Shown: piece by piece, positions 26,800-34,320 of the stretch | How positions within the stretch are numbered: the stretch's first letter is position 1 | Layout: every line of letters begins with the position of its first letter | NCBI RefSeq assembly: GCF_014191725.1 | Contig: NZ_JACHWZ010000003.1 | Location: forward strand, 246,151 to 310,150 | DNA: 64,000 bases | Reading direction: 5' to 3' | Source of the DNA: Microbulbifer rhizosphaerae | GTDB lineage: Bacteria; Pseudomonadota; Gammaproteobacteria; Pseudomonadales; Cellvibrionaceae | Made by a program: the position numbers and the translations under genes | Notes under the pieces: generated by a model | The model's input: only the letters and a program-made list of their open reading frames with translations | What the model was told of the DNA's origin: nothing | The model's database searches: none

Positions 26800-27270
26800 A
26801 TAAGGGCTCTTGTAATCTATTCCGCTATATCGGAATTCTATTTTTGAGTTTAATAAGCATTAAAATTCAAAACTGGTACCAAAATCTCATTATCCAAACG
26901 GATCACGGGAAATTATTTCGTCTCTTTTATCCCTTCTGTATATAAGGCGGATTTATACACGCGCATTAAAGAAACTAGTTGGATTTACTCTCTGTAAATT
27001 GTTTATATGATTCGGGTATTTTCCGCAATCAAAAAAGAAAATATGGCGACCACAACTGCCGGGAAATATCTGCAGGCGGAATTACTGGCGTATCGATTGA
27101 CTTTAGTGCCTCAAGAATGAAGCAGCGTGTGAGCTTATGGACTGGATCACATAACTTCCGGGATTCATCGAAGCTTCACGTCTTCGAGACAAAAATGTCA
27201 TGCCTGCATACGTATTTTTCCGATTCTCACCCGTCCAAACATTCCCCACCATAAGAAAAATGGAGGATCT
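26800..27270. other. AT-rich leader region of the second phoX-like gene
   Basis: No gene is supported; the frames here show no protein character. The shared upstream element (26948-27009) lies about 260 bases before the phoX-like ATG, implying a long untranslated leader if it is the promoter. Confidence 0.5.
26948..27009 (+). promoter_or_regulatory. Shared upstream element, phoX2 copy
   Basis: CGGATTTATACA ... AAAGAAAC ... TTGG ... TGTAAATTGTTTATAT matches the stretch 29485-29546 upstream of the small-protein trio, with conserved order and spacing. TATAT-type minus 10-like sequence at the end and the AT-rich context suggest a promoter with operator. The leaders at 21753 and 23258 share the ACATAACGA(G/A)AA and GATTGG part. 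Confidence 0.6.
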
Positions 27271-28719
27271 ATGGAAAATCACAACGATACAGCGCTCGAC
27301 CGGCGCCGGTTTGTCAAATCCGGCCTGGCGGCCGGAGTTGCAGCCCTAGCCTTCAGTTCCCTGGCTGCGCGGGCATCCGGCATGCCGATGAGTAGGGGGC
27401 ACCGAAGATCCCACGTGCCGGACTATGGACCGCTGCAGCCGACTAGGGACCTGGCAACAGGGCTGGAGCTTCTGGCCCTGCCAAAAGGTTTCGAATACAT
27501 GTCCTTCGGCTGGACCGGCCAGATCATGGATGACGGGCGCCCTACTCCCACTGACCACGATGGCATGGCGGTTTCCGCCCGGCGCGGGCCCTTCATCTCC
27601 CTGGTACGCAACCACGAACTCTCCGCCGGCGAAAGCAATCAGTGTCTGGTGGGTGGCAGCATGTACAACCCCAATGAGTTCGGCGGTACCACCAACCTGA
27701 TTTTCGATCTTTTCCGGGGCCGGTTTGTCTACTCCTACACCAGCCTCGGAGGCACCATACGCAACTGTGCCGGCGGCCCGACGCCCTGGGGCTCCTGGGT
27801 TTCCTGCGAGGAGACCTTCCACTCCTGGGGCAGCCGAACCGATGGCTTCAACCACGGCTATGTCTTTGACGTGCCCGGCTTCGGCACCAGCAACGGACTA
27901 CCGATTCGCGCCGCCGGTCGCTTCAGTCACGAAGCGGTGGCCATAGATCCGCGTACCGGCGTCATGTACGAGACCGAGGACGCCAACCCCTGTGGTTTCT
28001 ACAAATACGTACAGCCGGGCGCCGGGCACCGACACTGGCGCGGCAGACGCAACAGAAATGAAGGCCTTCGCGACGGCGGCGAACTCTATGTCCTGGCCGT
28101 CGAGGGCGAATCGGGCAAAGATCTGCGCGGCGGCTTCAATGCCGGGGACACCTTCCCGGTCACATGGGTGCGCGTTACCGATCCGGAGGGCGTCAACGGC
28201 CGCCCGTTCGACTCGGCCCCCGGCGCGGCCATCTTCTCCCGCGGCGAGGGCTGCTTTGAGGATGCCGGTAAAATCTATTTCGTCTCCACCGACGGTGGTG
28301 CAGAGGAGCTGGGTCAGGTGTGGGTCTACGACCCGCGTGCGGAAACCCTGACCATGCTGTACGAGTCCAGCGACTCCGCGGATGTGGACAGCCCGGACAA
28401 CATCGCCATCAGTTCCCGCGGGGGCATCATTTTGTGCGAGGACGGCAGCTGGACCCCGAGCCGCCTAGTGGGGCTGACCACCGGCGGCACCACCTTCCCC
28501 TTTGCGGAAAATCGTATTGTGCTGAACGACGGAGATATCGACGTCATCGACGCGGTCTTTCCGGGAACCCGGGACAACTTCTGGGACGACCCCGTGGACG
28601 ACTACCGCGGCCGCGAATGGGCCGGCGCCACCTTTTATGGCGACTGGTTGTTTGCCAATGTGCAATCGCCAGGGGTGACTTTTGCGATTCGCGGCCCTTG
28701 GAGAAACGGGTGCCTGTAA
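27271..28719 (+). CDS. Tat-exported PhoX-family (DUF839) protein
   Basis: A 482-residue DUF839/PhoX protein with a twin-arginine signal (DRRRFVKSGLAAGVAALAFSSLAARA) so it should reach the periplasm folded. Family blocks are GFEYMSFGWTGQIMDDGRPTP, VRNHELSAGE, NCAGGPTPWGSWVSCEETF, GRFSHEAVAIDPRTGVMYETED and DSPDNIAISSRGGIILCEDG. GGAGG precedes the ATG. The acidic and Glu/Asp residues that bind Ca and Fe in PhoX are broadly present. It is shorter than the previous gene and not closely related to it, so the two are not recent duplicates. Phosphomonoesterase is the likely activity. Confidence 0.9.
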   Translation: MENHNDTALDRRRFVKSGLAAGVAALAFSSLAARASGMPMSRGHRRSHVPDYGPLQPTRDLATGLELLALPKGFEYMSFGWTGQIMDDGRPTPTDHDGMAVSARRGPFISLVRNHELSAGESNQCLVGGSMYNPNEFGGTTNLIFDLFRGRFVYSYTSLGGTIRNCAGGPTPWGSWVSCEETFHSWGSRTDGFNHGYVFDVPGFGTSNGLPIRAAGRFSHEAVAIDPRTGVMYETEDANPCGFYKYVQPGAGHRHWRGRRNRNEGLRDGGELYVLAVEGESGKDLRGGFNAGDTFPVTWVRVTDPEGVNGRPFDSAPGAAIFSRGEGCFEDAGKIYFVSTDGGAEELGQVWVYDPRAETLTMLYESSDSADVDSPDNIAISSRGGIILCEDGSWTPSRLVGLTTGGTTFPFAENRIVLNDGDIDVIDAVFPGTRDNFWDDPVDDYRGREWAGATFYGDWLFANVQSPGVTFAIRGPWRNGCL

Positions 28720-28810
28720 TCAGCAAGCAGCTATCAATAACAAAACGGCAGAACAGTCGTTTTGCACAACCGAAGGCTGCCGCAGGGTGAGGACCAGCGA
28801 TGGCCCGAAT

Positions 28811-28844
28811 AAAAGCCCGGTCACCACCAGGAGACCGGGCTTTT
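28811..28844 (+). terminator. Rho-independent terminator after phoX2
   Basis: AAAAGCCCGGTC and GACCGGGCTTTT form a perfect 12-pair stem with a 10-base loop; A and T runs on both sides make it work in either direction. Confidence 0.85.
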
Positions 28845-28906
28845 CGAATCGGACTGCTAGCCCGCGTGGCGTATTTCCGGGATCATGCCCACTGCGCTTT
28901 CGTGCC

Positions 28907-29374
28907 ATGAGCGCGGATGATATCGCCGCTGTCCACACCAATGAAATACTGGCGTACTCCCATCCCTGGACACAAGATGTCTTTCACGATTGCCTGACCA
29001 ACGGCTGTAGTTGTCTGGTGGCGGAAACAGACAATAAGATTGTCGGCCACGGAATCATGTCGGCCCCCTTCGGCCAAGCGCGCATCTTCAATATCTGCAT
29101 CGCGCCGCAGTGGCAGGGCCGCGGCTTCGGCCGTCTAATGGTGGAACATATGCTTGACGTGGGGCGGAAGTACGGCGCGCAGATAGCATTTCTCGAAGTG
29201 CGGCCATCAAATGTGAACGCCATCCGGCTCTACAAATCCATCGGTTTCAGTGAAGTTGGTCGCCGCCGCAATTACTACCCCGCCGAAGACAGCCGCGAGG
29301 ATGCGATTGTCATGGCACTGCCCCTCACTTCAGGAACCGCCGGATTCTGCTCTGCTCTCCGTCCGCGCTGTTGA
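28907..29374 (+). CDS. rimI: RimI-like N-alpha-acetyltransferase (GNAT)
   Basis: A GNAT-fold acetyltransferase of 155 residues resembling RimI, which acetylates the N-terminal alanine of ribosomal protein S18. Typical RimI blocks: EILAYSHPWTQDVFHDCL, ICIAPQWQGRGFGRLMVEHML (acetyl-CoA loop Q-x-x-G-x-G), EVRPSNVNAIRLYKSIGFSEVGRRRNYYP. The ATG at 28907 is used because a terminator ends at 28844 and no better start lies between; RimI proteins usually begin with an LRFR-x-M strand, which is encoded just upstream (CPLRFRAM) but without a normal start codon, and no ribosome site is visible. The start may be wrong or the 5' end damaged. Confidence 0.7.
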   Translation: MSADDIAAVHTNEILAYSHPWTQDVFHDCLTNGCSCLVAETDNKIVGHGIMSAPFGQARIFNICIAPQWQGRGFGRLMVEHMLDVGRKYGAQIAFLEVRPSNVNAIRLYKSIGFSEVGRRRNYYPAEDSREDAIVMALPLTSGTAGFCSALRPRC

Positions 29375-29484
29375 ATTCCGTAAACTCCTCCGCAGATACA
29401 TTTATCCAAATCAATCTACCCGAAAGCACAAAATCCTGGTAGAAAAATACTTTTATCCTCCCCCCTTCTCTTTCCTCCACAATC

Positions 29485-29546
29485 CGGATTTATACAAACA
29501 CATAAAAAGAAACGATTGGTTTTCCCTGTTGTAAATTGTTTATATA
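29485..29546 (+). promoter_or_regulatory. Shared upstream element, small-protein trio copy
   Basis: Partner of 26948-27009 (CGGATTTATACA, CATAAAAAGAAACGATTGG, TGTAAATTGTTTATAT). It ends 33 bases before the first small gene, a plausible promoter distance; AAACGATTGG is also identical to the leader at 21772-21781. Confidence 0.65.
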
Positions 29547-29578
29547 GAACCCGTATTCATACAAACAGGAGACAAAAC

Positions 29579-29848
29579 ATGTCAACTACACCTAGCGAAG
29601 TATCTGTGAGCGATACTATTGATGCACTGATAAACTTTAACTCTTCAATGCTGGACCGATTCGTTAGCCTTATGGAAAAGATCGAGAATGATTTGATAAC
29701 GGCTGGATCAGGACAGCTGCAGGGAGAAGTAGAAGAGCTATTGCGTTCAATCCTGCAAACCGCCGATAAGGCCATAGAGACTTTGCTGTCATTTCAGGAG
29801 AATCTCCAGACGCGCTTTATCGAAAGCTATTTCCCCGCACAGGATTAA
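29579..29848 (+). CDS. Small helical protein, trio member 1
   Basis: An unrecognised 89-residue acidic, helical protein. The order is TIDALINFNSSMLDRFVSLMEKIE, GQLQGEVEELLRSILQTADKAIETLLSFQENLQ and a tail IESYFPAQD. AGGAGAC before the ATG is a ribosome site. The two following small genes share the same plan (an I-x-x-L-I opening, a central turn, and LLS-Q-E-x-LQ). Its N-terminus MSTTP also matches the small coil proteins on the other strand at 32906 and 33951. No signal peptide or membrane segment is seen. Probably a small cytoplasmic partner protein. Confidence 0.7.
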   Translation: MSTTPSEVSVSDTIDALINFNSSMLDRFVSLMEKIENDLITAGSGQLQGEVEELLRSILQTADKAIETLLSFQENLQTRFIESYFPAQD

Positions 29849-29859
29849 AGGTCGTCGTT

Positions 29860-30099
29860 ATGCCCATAAATATATCGGTGGCAGAGGCCTTGCTGATCCT
29901 TATTCAGCAGAATAAGGAGGTGCTCGGGAATGTGTTGGCCTTTCAGAATGTGCTGGAATCTGTGGTAATCAACTGGGGGGATGATCAGGTACCTCAGGTA
30001 GAACTGGAAAACGGACTGAACAACCTTATCCAGGAAATTGAGAAATCCCGTAACGTTGTACAATCCCTTCTGGAAGGGCTTGCCACACAGTCCATTTAA
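29860..30099 (+). CDS. Small helical protein, trio member 2
   Basis: An unrecognised 79-residue protein 11 bases after the previous gene. It aligns loosely with its neighbours: SVAEALLILIQQNKEVLGNVLAFQNVLE as first helix, LENGLNNLIQEIEKSRNVVQSLLEGLATQ as the second. It lacks the -FFP- or -YFP- tail of the other two. The ATG follows a weak ribosome site, so coupling to the first gene is likely. Confidence 0.65.
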   Translation: MPINISVAEALLILIQQNKEVLGNVLAFQNVLESVVINWGDDQVPQVELENGLNNLIQEIEKSRNVVQSLLEGLATQSI

Positions 30100-30125
30100 C
30101 ATGTTTTGCATAAGAGGTGATAATG

Positions 30126-30374
30126 ATGCCCACGGCAAAGCAGCTTACCGTCGAGCAACTTATACAGTTTTTGATCGATACCGATACAGAGCTGATTGTA
30201 CTCTTTAATGAGCTTCTGCAGGAACTGCCGCCGAATAGCACGACCCCCGGCGACTTTATCTCATGGCTGACAGATGCTGTCGGAACTACGCATGGTTCAG
30301 TTCAAATATTACTGTCAATCCAGGAGAAATTGCAGATGGCAGCCGTGGAGAATTTCTTCCCTCCTCCGGGATAA
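30126..30374 (+). CDS. Small helical protein, trio member 3
   Basis: An unrecognised 82-residue protein. AGAGGTGA five bases upstream favours the second of two adjacent ATGs (30126). It has TVEQLIQFLIDTDTEL, a central STTPGDF turn, and ILLSIQEKLQ followed by VENFFPPPG, which parallels the tail of trio member 1 (LLSFQENLQ then IESYFPAQD). A stem-loop at 30411-30439 follows and probably ends the transcript. Confidence 0.7.
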   Translation: MPTAKQLTVEQLIQFLIDTDTELIVLFNELLQELPPNSTTPGDFISWLTDAVGTTHGSVQILLSIQEKLQMAAVENFFPPPG

Positions 30375-30410
30375 TATCTCCAACAGCGGCTGATTCTATT
30401 AACCTGAACG

Positions 30411-30439
30411 ACTAAACAGGTCATCGAAACCTGTTTAGT
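30411..30439 (+). terminator. Hairpin after small-protein trio
   Basis: ACTAAACAGGT and ACCTGTTTAGT form a perfect 11-pair stem with a 7-base loop. The trailing U-run is short, so it may be a terminator or a processing signal. Confidence 0.6.
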
Positions 30440-30475
30440 TGTCACCCGCAAATGCTGGCACATCCGGGCCAGATC

Positions 30476-31509
30476 ATGACAGACGAATTAAAAATCGGAG
30501 AGGTTGCGGTTGCGCCCGGCGAGACCCGGCGCATCGACCTGCCGGTGGTTCGCCTCTACACGGACACCGAAATGGCAATTCCGGTCCACGTGCATCGAGG
30601 CAGGAAATCAGGCCCCTGCATGTTCGTCTGCGCAGCGATCCACGGGGACGAACTCAACGGCATAGAGATTATCAACCGCCTGATCAACAGCCGCGCCCTC
30701 AACTCCCTGCGCGGCACCCTGATCGCTGTACCAGTGGTCAACGTCTACGGCCTACTGGATCAGTCCCGCTACCTGCCAGACCGGCGAGACCTTAACCGCT
30801 CCTTCCCCGGTTCCCCCGAGGTTCCCTGGCATCGCGTATGGCACACGTATTTATCAACCAAATCCTTTCCAAGTGTGACTACGGCATCGACCTGCACACC
30901 GGTGCCCTGCACCGCAGTAACCTGCCCCAGATCCGCGCCAACCTGAACGACCGGAAGACCCGAGCCATGGCCTATGCCTTCGGCGTGCCGGTAGTGCTCA
31001 ACTCCACCCTGCGTAACGGTTCCCTGAGCCAGGCGGCGGCGGACCTTGGAGTGCGTATTCTCCTCTATGAGGCGGGCGAGGCGTTGCGTTTCGACGAGCT
31101 GTGCATCCGCGCCGGGGTCAAGGGCATCCTCAACGTGCTGCGACACTTGGCCATGTTGCCCCGAGATCGCGCGTGCCACGCCATCGAGCCCTTCATTGCC
31201 CGCAGCAGCGGCTGGCTGCGTGCCAGCGACAGCGGCATCGTCAACCACAAAAAATCCCTCGGCGATCACGTGCATCGGGGCGAGCTGCTGGCCACCATCG
31301 TCGACCCCTACGGCTGTGAACTGGACCGGATGCTGTGTAACGCGGAGGGGATCATTATCGGCCGACTGAATATCCCGCTGGTACAAAAGGGCGAGGCCAT
31401 GTACCACATCGCCTATTTCCACGAACCTCATGAGGTGGCAGAGAGCCTGGAGCTGCTGCAGGACAGCCTGTTACAAGAGGACAAAACGGCAGGGCCGAAG
31501 GCGCCGTGA
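30476..31509 (+). pseudogene. Frameshifted succinylglutamate desuccinylase / aspartoacylase-family gene
   Basis: Two overlapping frames together encode one AstE/ASPA-family zinc amidohydrolase of about 345 residues. The first (from the ATG at 30476) holds the zinc motif AAIHGDELNG, VPVVNVYGLL and DRRDLNRSFPGS; the second takes over near 30815-30822 and continues LASRMAHVFINQIL, then the third zinc ligand DLHTGALHR and the C-terminal barrel-like domain. Adding one base to the CCCCC run at about 30814-30818 restores a continuous protein. It may be a real pseudogene, a sequencing error in the homopolymer, or a slippery site. Both parts are otherwise undamaged, so the break is recent or artificial. 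Its last codons lie in a short dispersed element. Confidence 0.75.
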
Positions 31510-31553
31510 ATACCCTGGAGCGGCCGGACCAGCCGTTCTACACCGCCGAAGGC
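31489..31553 (+). repeat. Short dispersed intergenic element, copy 2
   Basis: Partner of 23087-23150. It covers the last codons and stop of the aspartoacylase-family gene and the gap before the convergent LysR gene. Confidence 0.5.
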
Positions 31554-31564
31554 TGTCCGCAAAG

Positions 31565-32458
31565 TTATGCTGTAAAGTTACAGTCCACATGTTTGAGCAA
31601 TGCATGAACGGACTCGTGGCGGCTGTAACGTGTATCTCGAATGAGGTGGTAACCCAGCATGATTGGGGGATCTATTCTGCGCACAGTCAGTTCCGGATTT
31701 TGTTGTAAGCCTTTTCCTTCTATCTCCGGGATAATTCCGATACCCATGCCAGCCTGCACCGCGGCAGTCACCGTTTCCAGACTTCCCAAGTTGTCAATGA
31801 TGTCCAGGGCGTTCCGGTTAAAGTTCTCCTCCACATGAGATGCGATTATACTGAATGCATCCTCAGCGCTGCCACGGCAAACAATCGGATATCCAAGCAA
31901 TTGGTCCACGGTGATGCATTCCCGTTTTTCCAGAGGATGATCCCGGGGAATAATAACTGACAGCGGGATTTGCCAACTGCGTTCCACCGAAATATTCCTG
32001 TTATTCTTAATCTTCATTGTCACCGCAAGATCTATACTTTGATCTCCCAACTTAAAAAAAATCTTTTCATCATCATATATATTCATCCGCACCTTAACAT
32101 TTGGATTATTTGTAATGAAACCATTCAGGAACGCCTTCACAAAAAAAATGATCGTATCCGATGTAGCTCCCAAGCGTAGATGCCGATTATCATCATCAAT
32201 CCTGCGGAGTTTGTAATCAAGTTCATTAAGCAGCCGAACTACACGTTCGGCATAACTATACGCCATCCGGCCAGTATCGGTAAGCACCACACCGTCATGA
32301 TTACGATGAAACAGGCGCATACCGTAATACTCTTCGAATCGCTGGATTTGCGATGAAACCGCAGGCTGGGTCATATGCAATATTTTTGCCGCCCGGGTGA
32401 AACTGTTAGTATTGGCAACAGTATAGAATACATTTAATCGGCGATTTCCGGTATACAT
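31565..32458 (-). CDS. LysR-family transcription regulator
   Basis: A 297-residue LysR regulator: N-terminal winged HTH (NVFYTVANTNSFTRAAKILHMTQPAVSSQIQRFEEYYGMRLF) and a periplasmic-binding-like effector domain (HLRLGATSDTIIFF, GIGIIPEIEG). The start is the ATG at 32458 because GGAG lies six bases upstream; the extended frame begins with TTG. It closes the minus-strand run that includes the K+ channel and duplicated small genes, about 45 bases after the channel gene, so it is probably part of that transcript. It could control the island; the effector is unknown. Confidence 0.9.
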   Translation of the reverse strand: MYTGNRRLNVFYTVANTNSFTRAAKILHMTQPAVSSQIQRFEEYYGMRLFHRNHDGVVLTDTGRMAYSYAERVVRLLNELDYKLRRIDDDNRHLRLGATSDTIIFFVKAFLNGFITNNPNVKVRMNIYDDEKIFFKLGDQSIDLAVTMKIKNNRNISVERSWQIPLSVIIPRDHPLEKRECITVDQLLGYPIVCRGSAEDAFSIIASHVEENFNRNALDIIDNLGSLETVTAAVQAGMGIGIIPEIEGKGLQQNPELTVRRIDPPIMLGYHLIRDTRYSRHESVHALLKHVDCNFTA

Positions 32459-32502
32459 ATATTGCTCCAACTGTTTATATAAAACATTGGCGCTTCCATA
32501 AA

Positions 32503-32883
32503 CTATCTCCTGTGGATTGCTCGCCGAGGTCTTTTATGGGCAACGCTTCCTTTCGGCTCTGCGGACGATTTGTCTGGCGGAATGGCTTGGCGTACAAGTG
32601 CACGAATGAAGGCTGTTAACAGGCCAACGCCAGTAAGAATGTAAATAATCGTAAAAGCCTTTGATATAGGTCTGGTTGGTGTCAAATCTCCGAATCCGAC
32701 AGTAGTCAGAGTGACGACACTGAAATAAAGTGCATCCAGCACAGACCAATTTTCCACCAGGCTGTAAAATGTCGTTCCCGTCATAAGCATCGCTAATACC
32801 ATGATGGCAAGTTTGCGCTTGGCTGTATCGCGATATCTCATATTGTTACTAGGGTCGATACCGGGCTGTAATTGAACAACCAT
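32503..32883 (-). CDS. Two-helix potassium channel subunit
   Basis: A 126-residue minimal ion channel (Ion_trans_2 type). Helix one is about residues 25-42 (LAIMVLAMLMTGTTFYSL), the pore loop has the selectivity filter TVGFGD (61-66) preceded by DALYFSVVTLT, and helix two is about 75-95 (FTIIYILTGVGLLTAFI). The C-terminus is short and basic with no RCK or cyclic-nucleotide domain. Tetramers of such subunits conduct K+. It sits in the same direction just after the small coil gene (22 bases), so it is likely cotranscribed with the duplicated module. Confidence 0.88.
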   Translation of the reverse strand: MVVQLQPGIDPSNNMRYRDTAKRKLAIMVLAMLMTGTTFYSLVENWSVLDALYFSVVTLTTVGFGDLTPTRPISKAFTIIYILTGVGLLTAFIRALVRQAIPPDKSSAEPKGSVAHKRPRRAIHRR

Positions 32884-32905
32884 TCACAGCCCGGCTTATC
32901 GGTGC

Positions 32906-33124
32906 CTACTCAACTGACTGCTGTTGAATCATTAAGATGGTGAGTTCCCGTATATCGGTACGAATCGCCTCATGCTCCCGGGAAAGCTCATTCACCGCAT
33001 CGCGCACGATTTCCAGTACATCGAACAGGCGATCTATTCTTCTATCGGATCTTATTTCTCCCAACAGGGATACGGCCCGATCCAGCGTACTCTGGATTTG
33101 CACCTCAATTGGTGTGGTTGACAT
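32906..33124 (-). CDS. Small coiled-coil protein, duplication 2 copy
   Basis: A 72-residue acidic, charged helical protein, unrecognised. The plan is MSTTPIEVQIQSTLDRAVSLLGEIRSD, RR-x-DRLFDVLEIVRD, then a helix with REHEAIRTDIREL and the tail MIQQQS. It is clearly paralogous to the gene at 33951 along its full length. AAGGAG lies before the ATG. It is downstream of an Ala-rich protein gene in both copies. Confidence 0.75.
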   Translation of the reverse strand: MSTTPIEVQIQSTLDRAVSLLGEIRSDRRIDRLFDVLEIVRDAVNELSREHEAIRTDIRELTILMIQQQSVE

Positions 33125-33156
33125 AATTAATCTCCTTGTATGGTTGATATTGAGGG

Positions 33157-33178
33157 GTTGCGTTCTGGACCACGCAAC
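33157..33178 (-). promoter_or_regulatory. Intra-module hairpin, duplication 2 copy nearest the channel
   Basis: GTTGCGT and ACGCAAC pair (seven bases, 8-base loop) between the Ala-rich gene and the coil gene; the sister unit has a different palindrome at the same place (34207-34222). Confidence 0.5.
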
Positions 33179-33198
33179 TTTTTCATATACATCCTGTG

Positions 33199-33687
33199 TC
33201 AGGCATTGTTCGCGAGATTTTCTCCGGATTCATTCAGAGAGTTCCTCTCGACGTCCTGGTTTTCCTGACTGCTTTCTGGTTCGCTTGTCACCACAACTGT
33301 ATCACTGACATTAGTCACATTGCTGGAATTGGCAGCATCGCTGGTCGCCGCAGCGCCGTCCGGTCCGACCGCAACAACTCCAACCTGGCTCGCCGCTGCG
33401 GCCGAATGCGGTCCAGCAACAGCGACACCATATTCACAAGCTGCTGCCGCATAATCAGTTCCGATGCAGGTTGATACTGAAGTGGTTTTGGCAACATTTA
33501 CCCCAACCGCAGAACCACTGGCACTGGCAGCCGCCGGACCATCGCCCTGTTGGGCTTCGGCGCATGTTGTCGATGTGGCGCTAAACTGAGGTAACCTTCC
33601 ATAATCCTGCTCACTGCCATCGGGAGTTTCGGCGTAATTATTCTCCCCGGAATTGCTACTGCTACTGCCCGCTGATGCGCTACTCAT
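33199..33687 (-). CDS. Ala-rich 16-residue-repeat protein, copy near the channel
   Basis: A 162-residue unrecognised low-complexity protein. The Ser/Gly/Asn-rich N-terminus varies, but a central core (GTDYAAAACEYGVAVAGP, then HSAAAASQVGVVAVGPDG, then AAATSDAAN) shows a 16-residue period AAAA(C/S)-x-x-GV-x-V-x-GP-x-x that suggests a beta-solenoid or stacked repeat. A second cysteine (TCIGTD) precedes it. No signal peptide is visible. GGAGGAAAC before the ATG is a strong ribosome site. The core is the best-conserved part relative to the paralogue at 34321. Role unknown, perhaps structural. Confidence 0.75.
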   Translation of the reverse strand: MSSASAGSSSSNSGENNYAETPDGSEQDYGRLPQFSATSTTCAEAQQGDGPAAASASGSAVGVNVAKTTSVSTCIGTDYAAAACEYGVAVAGPHSAAAASQVGVVAVGPDGAAATSDAANSSNVTNVSDTVVVTSEPESSQENQDVERNSLNESGENLANNA

Positions 33688-33729
33688 AATGTTTCCTCCA
33701 AAAATTTAGCTTCCCATGCATCCTTGGTG

Positions 33730-33838
33730 TCAGGTTAAAGTGACGAATTGCAGCATGACCAGAACTCCAATGACGTTAGTTGGACTGTCCAATGCATCAA
33801 CTATGCATGCCCATTTTCACCATAAGCATGAAATGGAC
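33730..33838 (-). pseudogene. Relic of the transporter 3' end
   Basis: On the minus strand this aligns with the last about 110 bases of the DASS transporter gene (ending at 34777). Matching ends read VMLQFVTLT-stop against TMLQFVNLN-stop, and the upstream bases keep ATG-x-x-x-ATGGTGA. Internal stops and shifts show it is dead. It marks the boundary of duplication 2 and explains the 263-base gap here. Confidence 0.75.
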
Positions 33839-33950
33839 CTGATCAATACCAGGATTGCAAGTCTGTGATTTTTGTATCGCAATACTTCATTGATCTTCGG
33901 GCCGATACGGGCCGTGATAAAAAAATACTCACGACCCGGATCATCACCGA

Positions 33951-34178
33951 TCAGTCAGCACCAGTTGTTGACTGTTGCTGCATAAGCAAATGGACGAGTT
34001 CCCGTACATCATCACGGATCGCATCGTGCTCCCGAGAAAGCCCATTCACTTCATCGCGCACAATTTTCATAACATCAAACAGCCGGTCCGTTCTCCTATC
34101 GGATCGAATCTCCTCCAATAGGGATACAGCCCTATCCAGCCTGCTCTGAAGTTGCATATCAATTGGCGTTGTTGACAT
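33951..34178 (-). CDS. Small coiled-coil protein, duplication 2 copy near the transporter
   Basis: A 75-residue paralogue of the gene at 32906 (MSTTPIDMQLQSRLDRAVSL, DRRTDRLFDVMKIVRDEVN, LSREHDAIRDDVRELV). The distal MQQQSTTGAD tail differs. CAGGAGA before ATG is a ribosome site. No known domain. Likely a helical dimer, by charge pattern. Confidence 0.75.
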   Translation of the reverse strand: MSTTPIDMQLQSRLDRAVSLLEEIRSDRRTDRLFDVMKIVRDEVNGLSREHDAIRDDVRELVHLLMQQQSTTGAD

Positions 34179-34206
34179 AATAAATCTCCTGGTGGGTTAA
34201 TATTGA

Positions 34207-34222
34207 CGGGTCATATGACCCG
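34207..34222 (-). promoter_or_regulatory. Intra-module palindrome, duplication 2 copy near the transporter
   Basis: CGGGTCATATGACCCG is a perfect 16-base palindrome between the Ala-rich gene and the coil gene; it could be an mRNA hairpin or an operator. Confidence 0.5.
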
Positions 34223-34320
34223 CACAGTTGTCTCACATGTCTGCAGCACAGCAGACAGATTCGCGAGATTTGTACCTGGCAAGCGCGACCGTTTGAACTC
34301 TATATTTTCCATGGCCGCTG

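Noticed and set aside
26979..27254. 91-residue frame before phoX2
   Set aside because: Needs a TTG start inside the shared promoter element and has no protein character.
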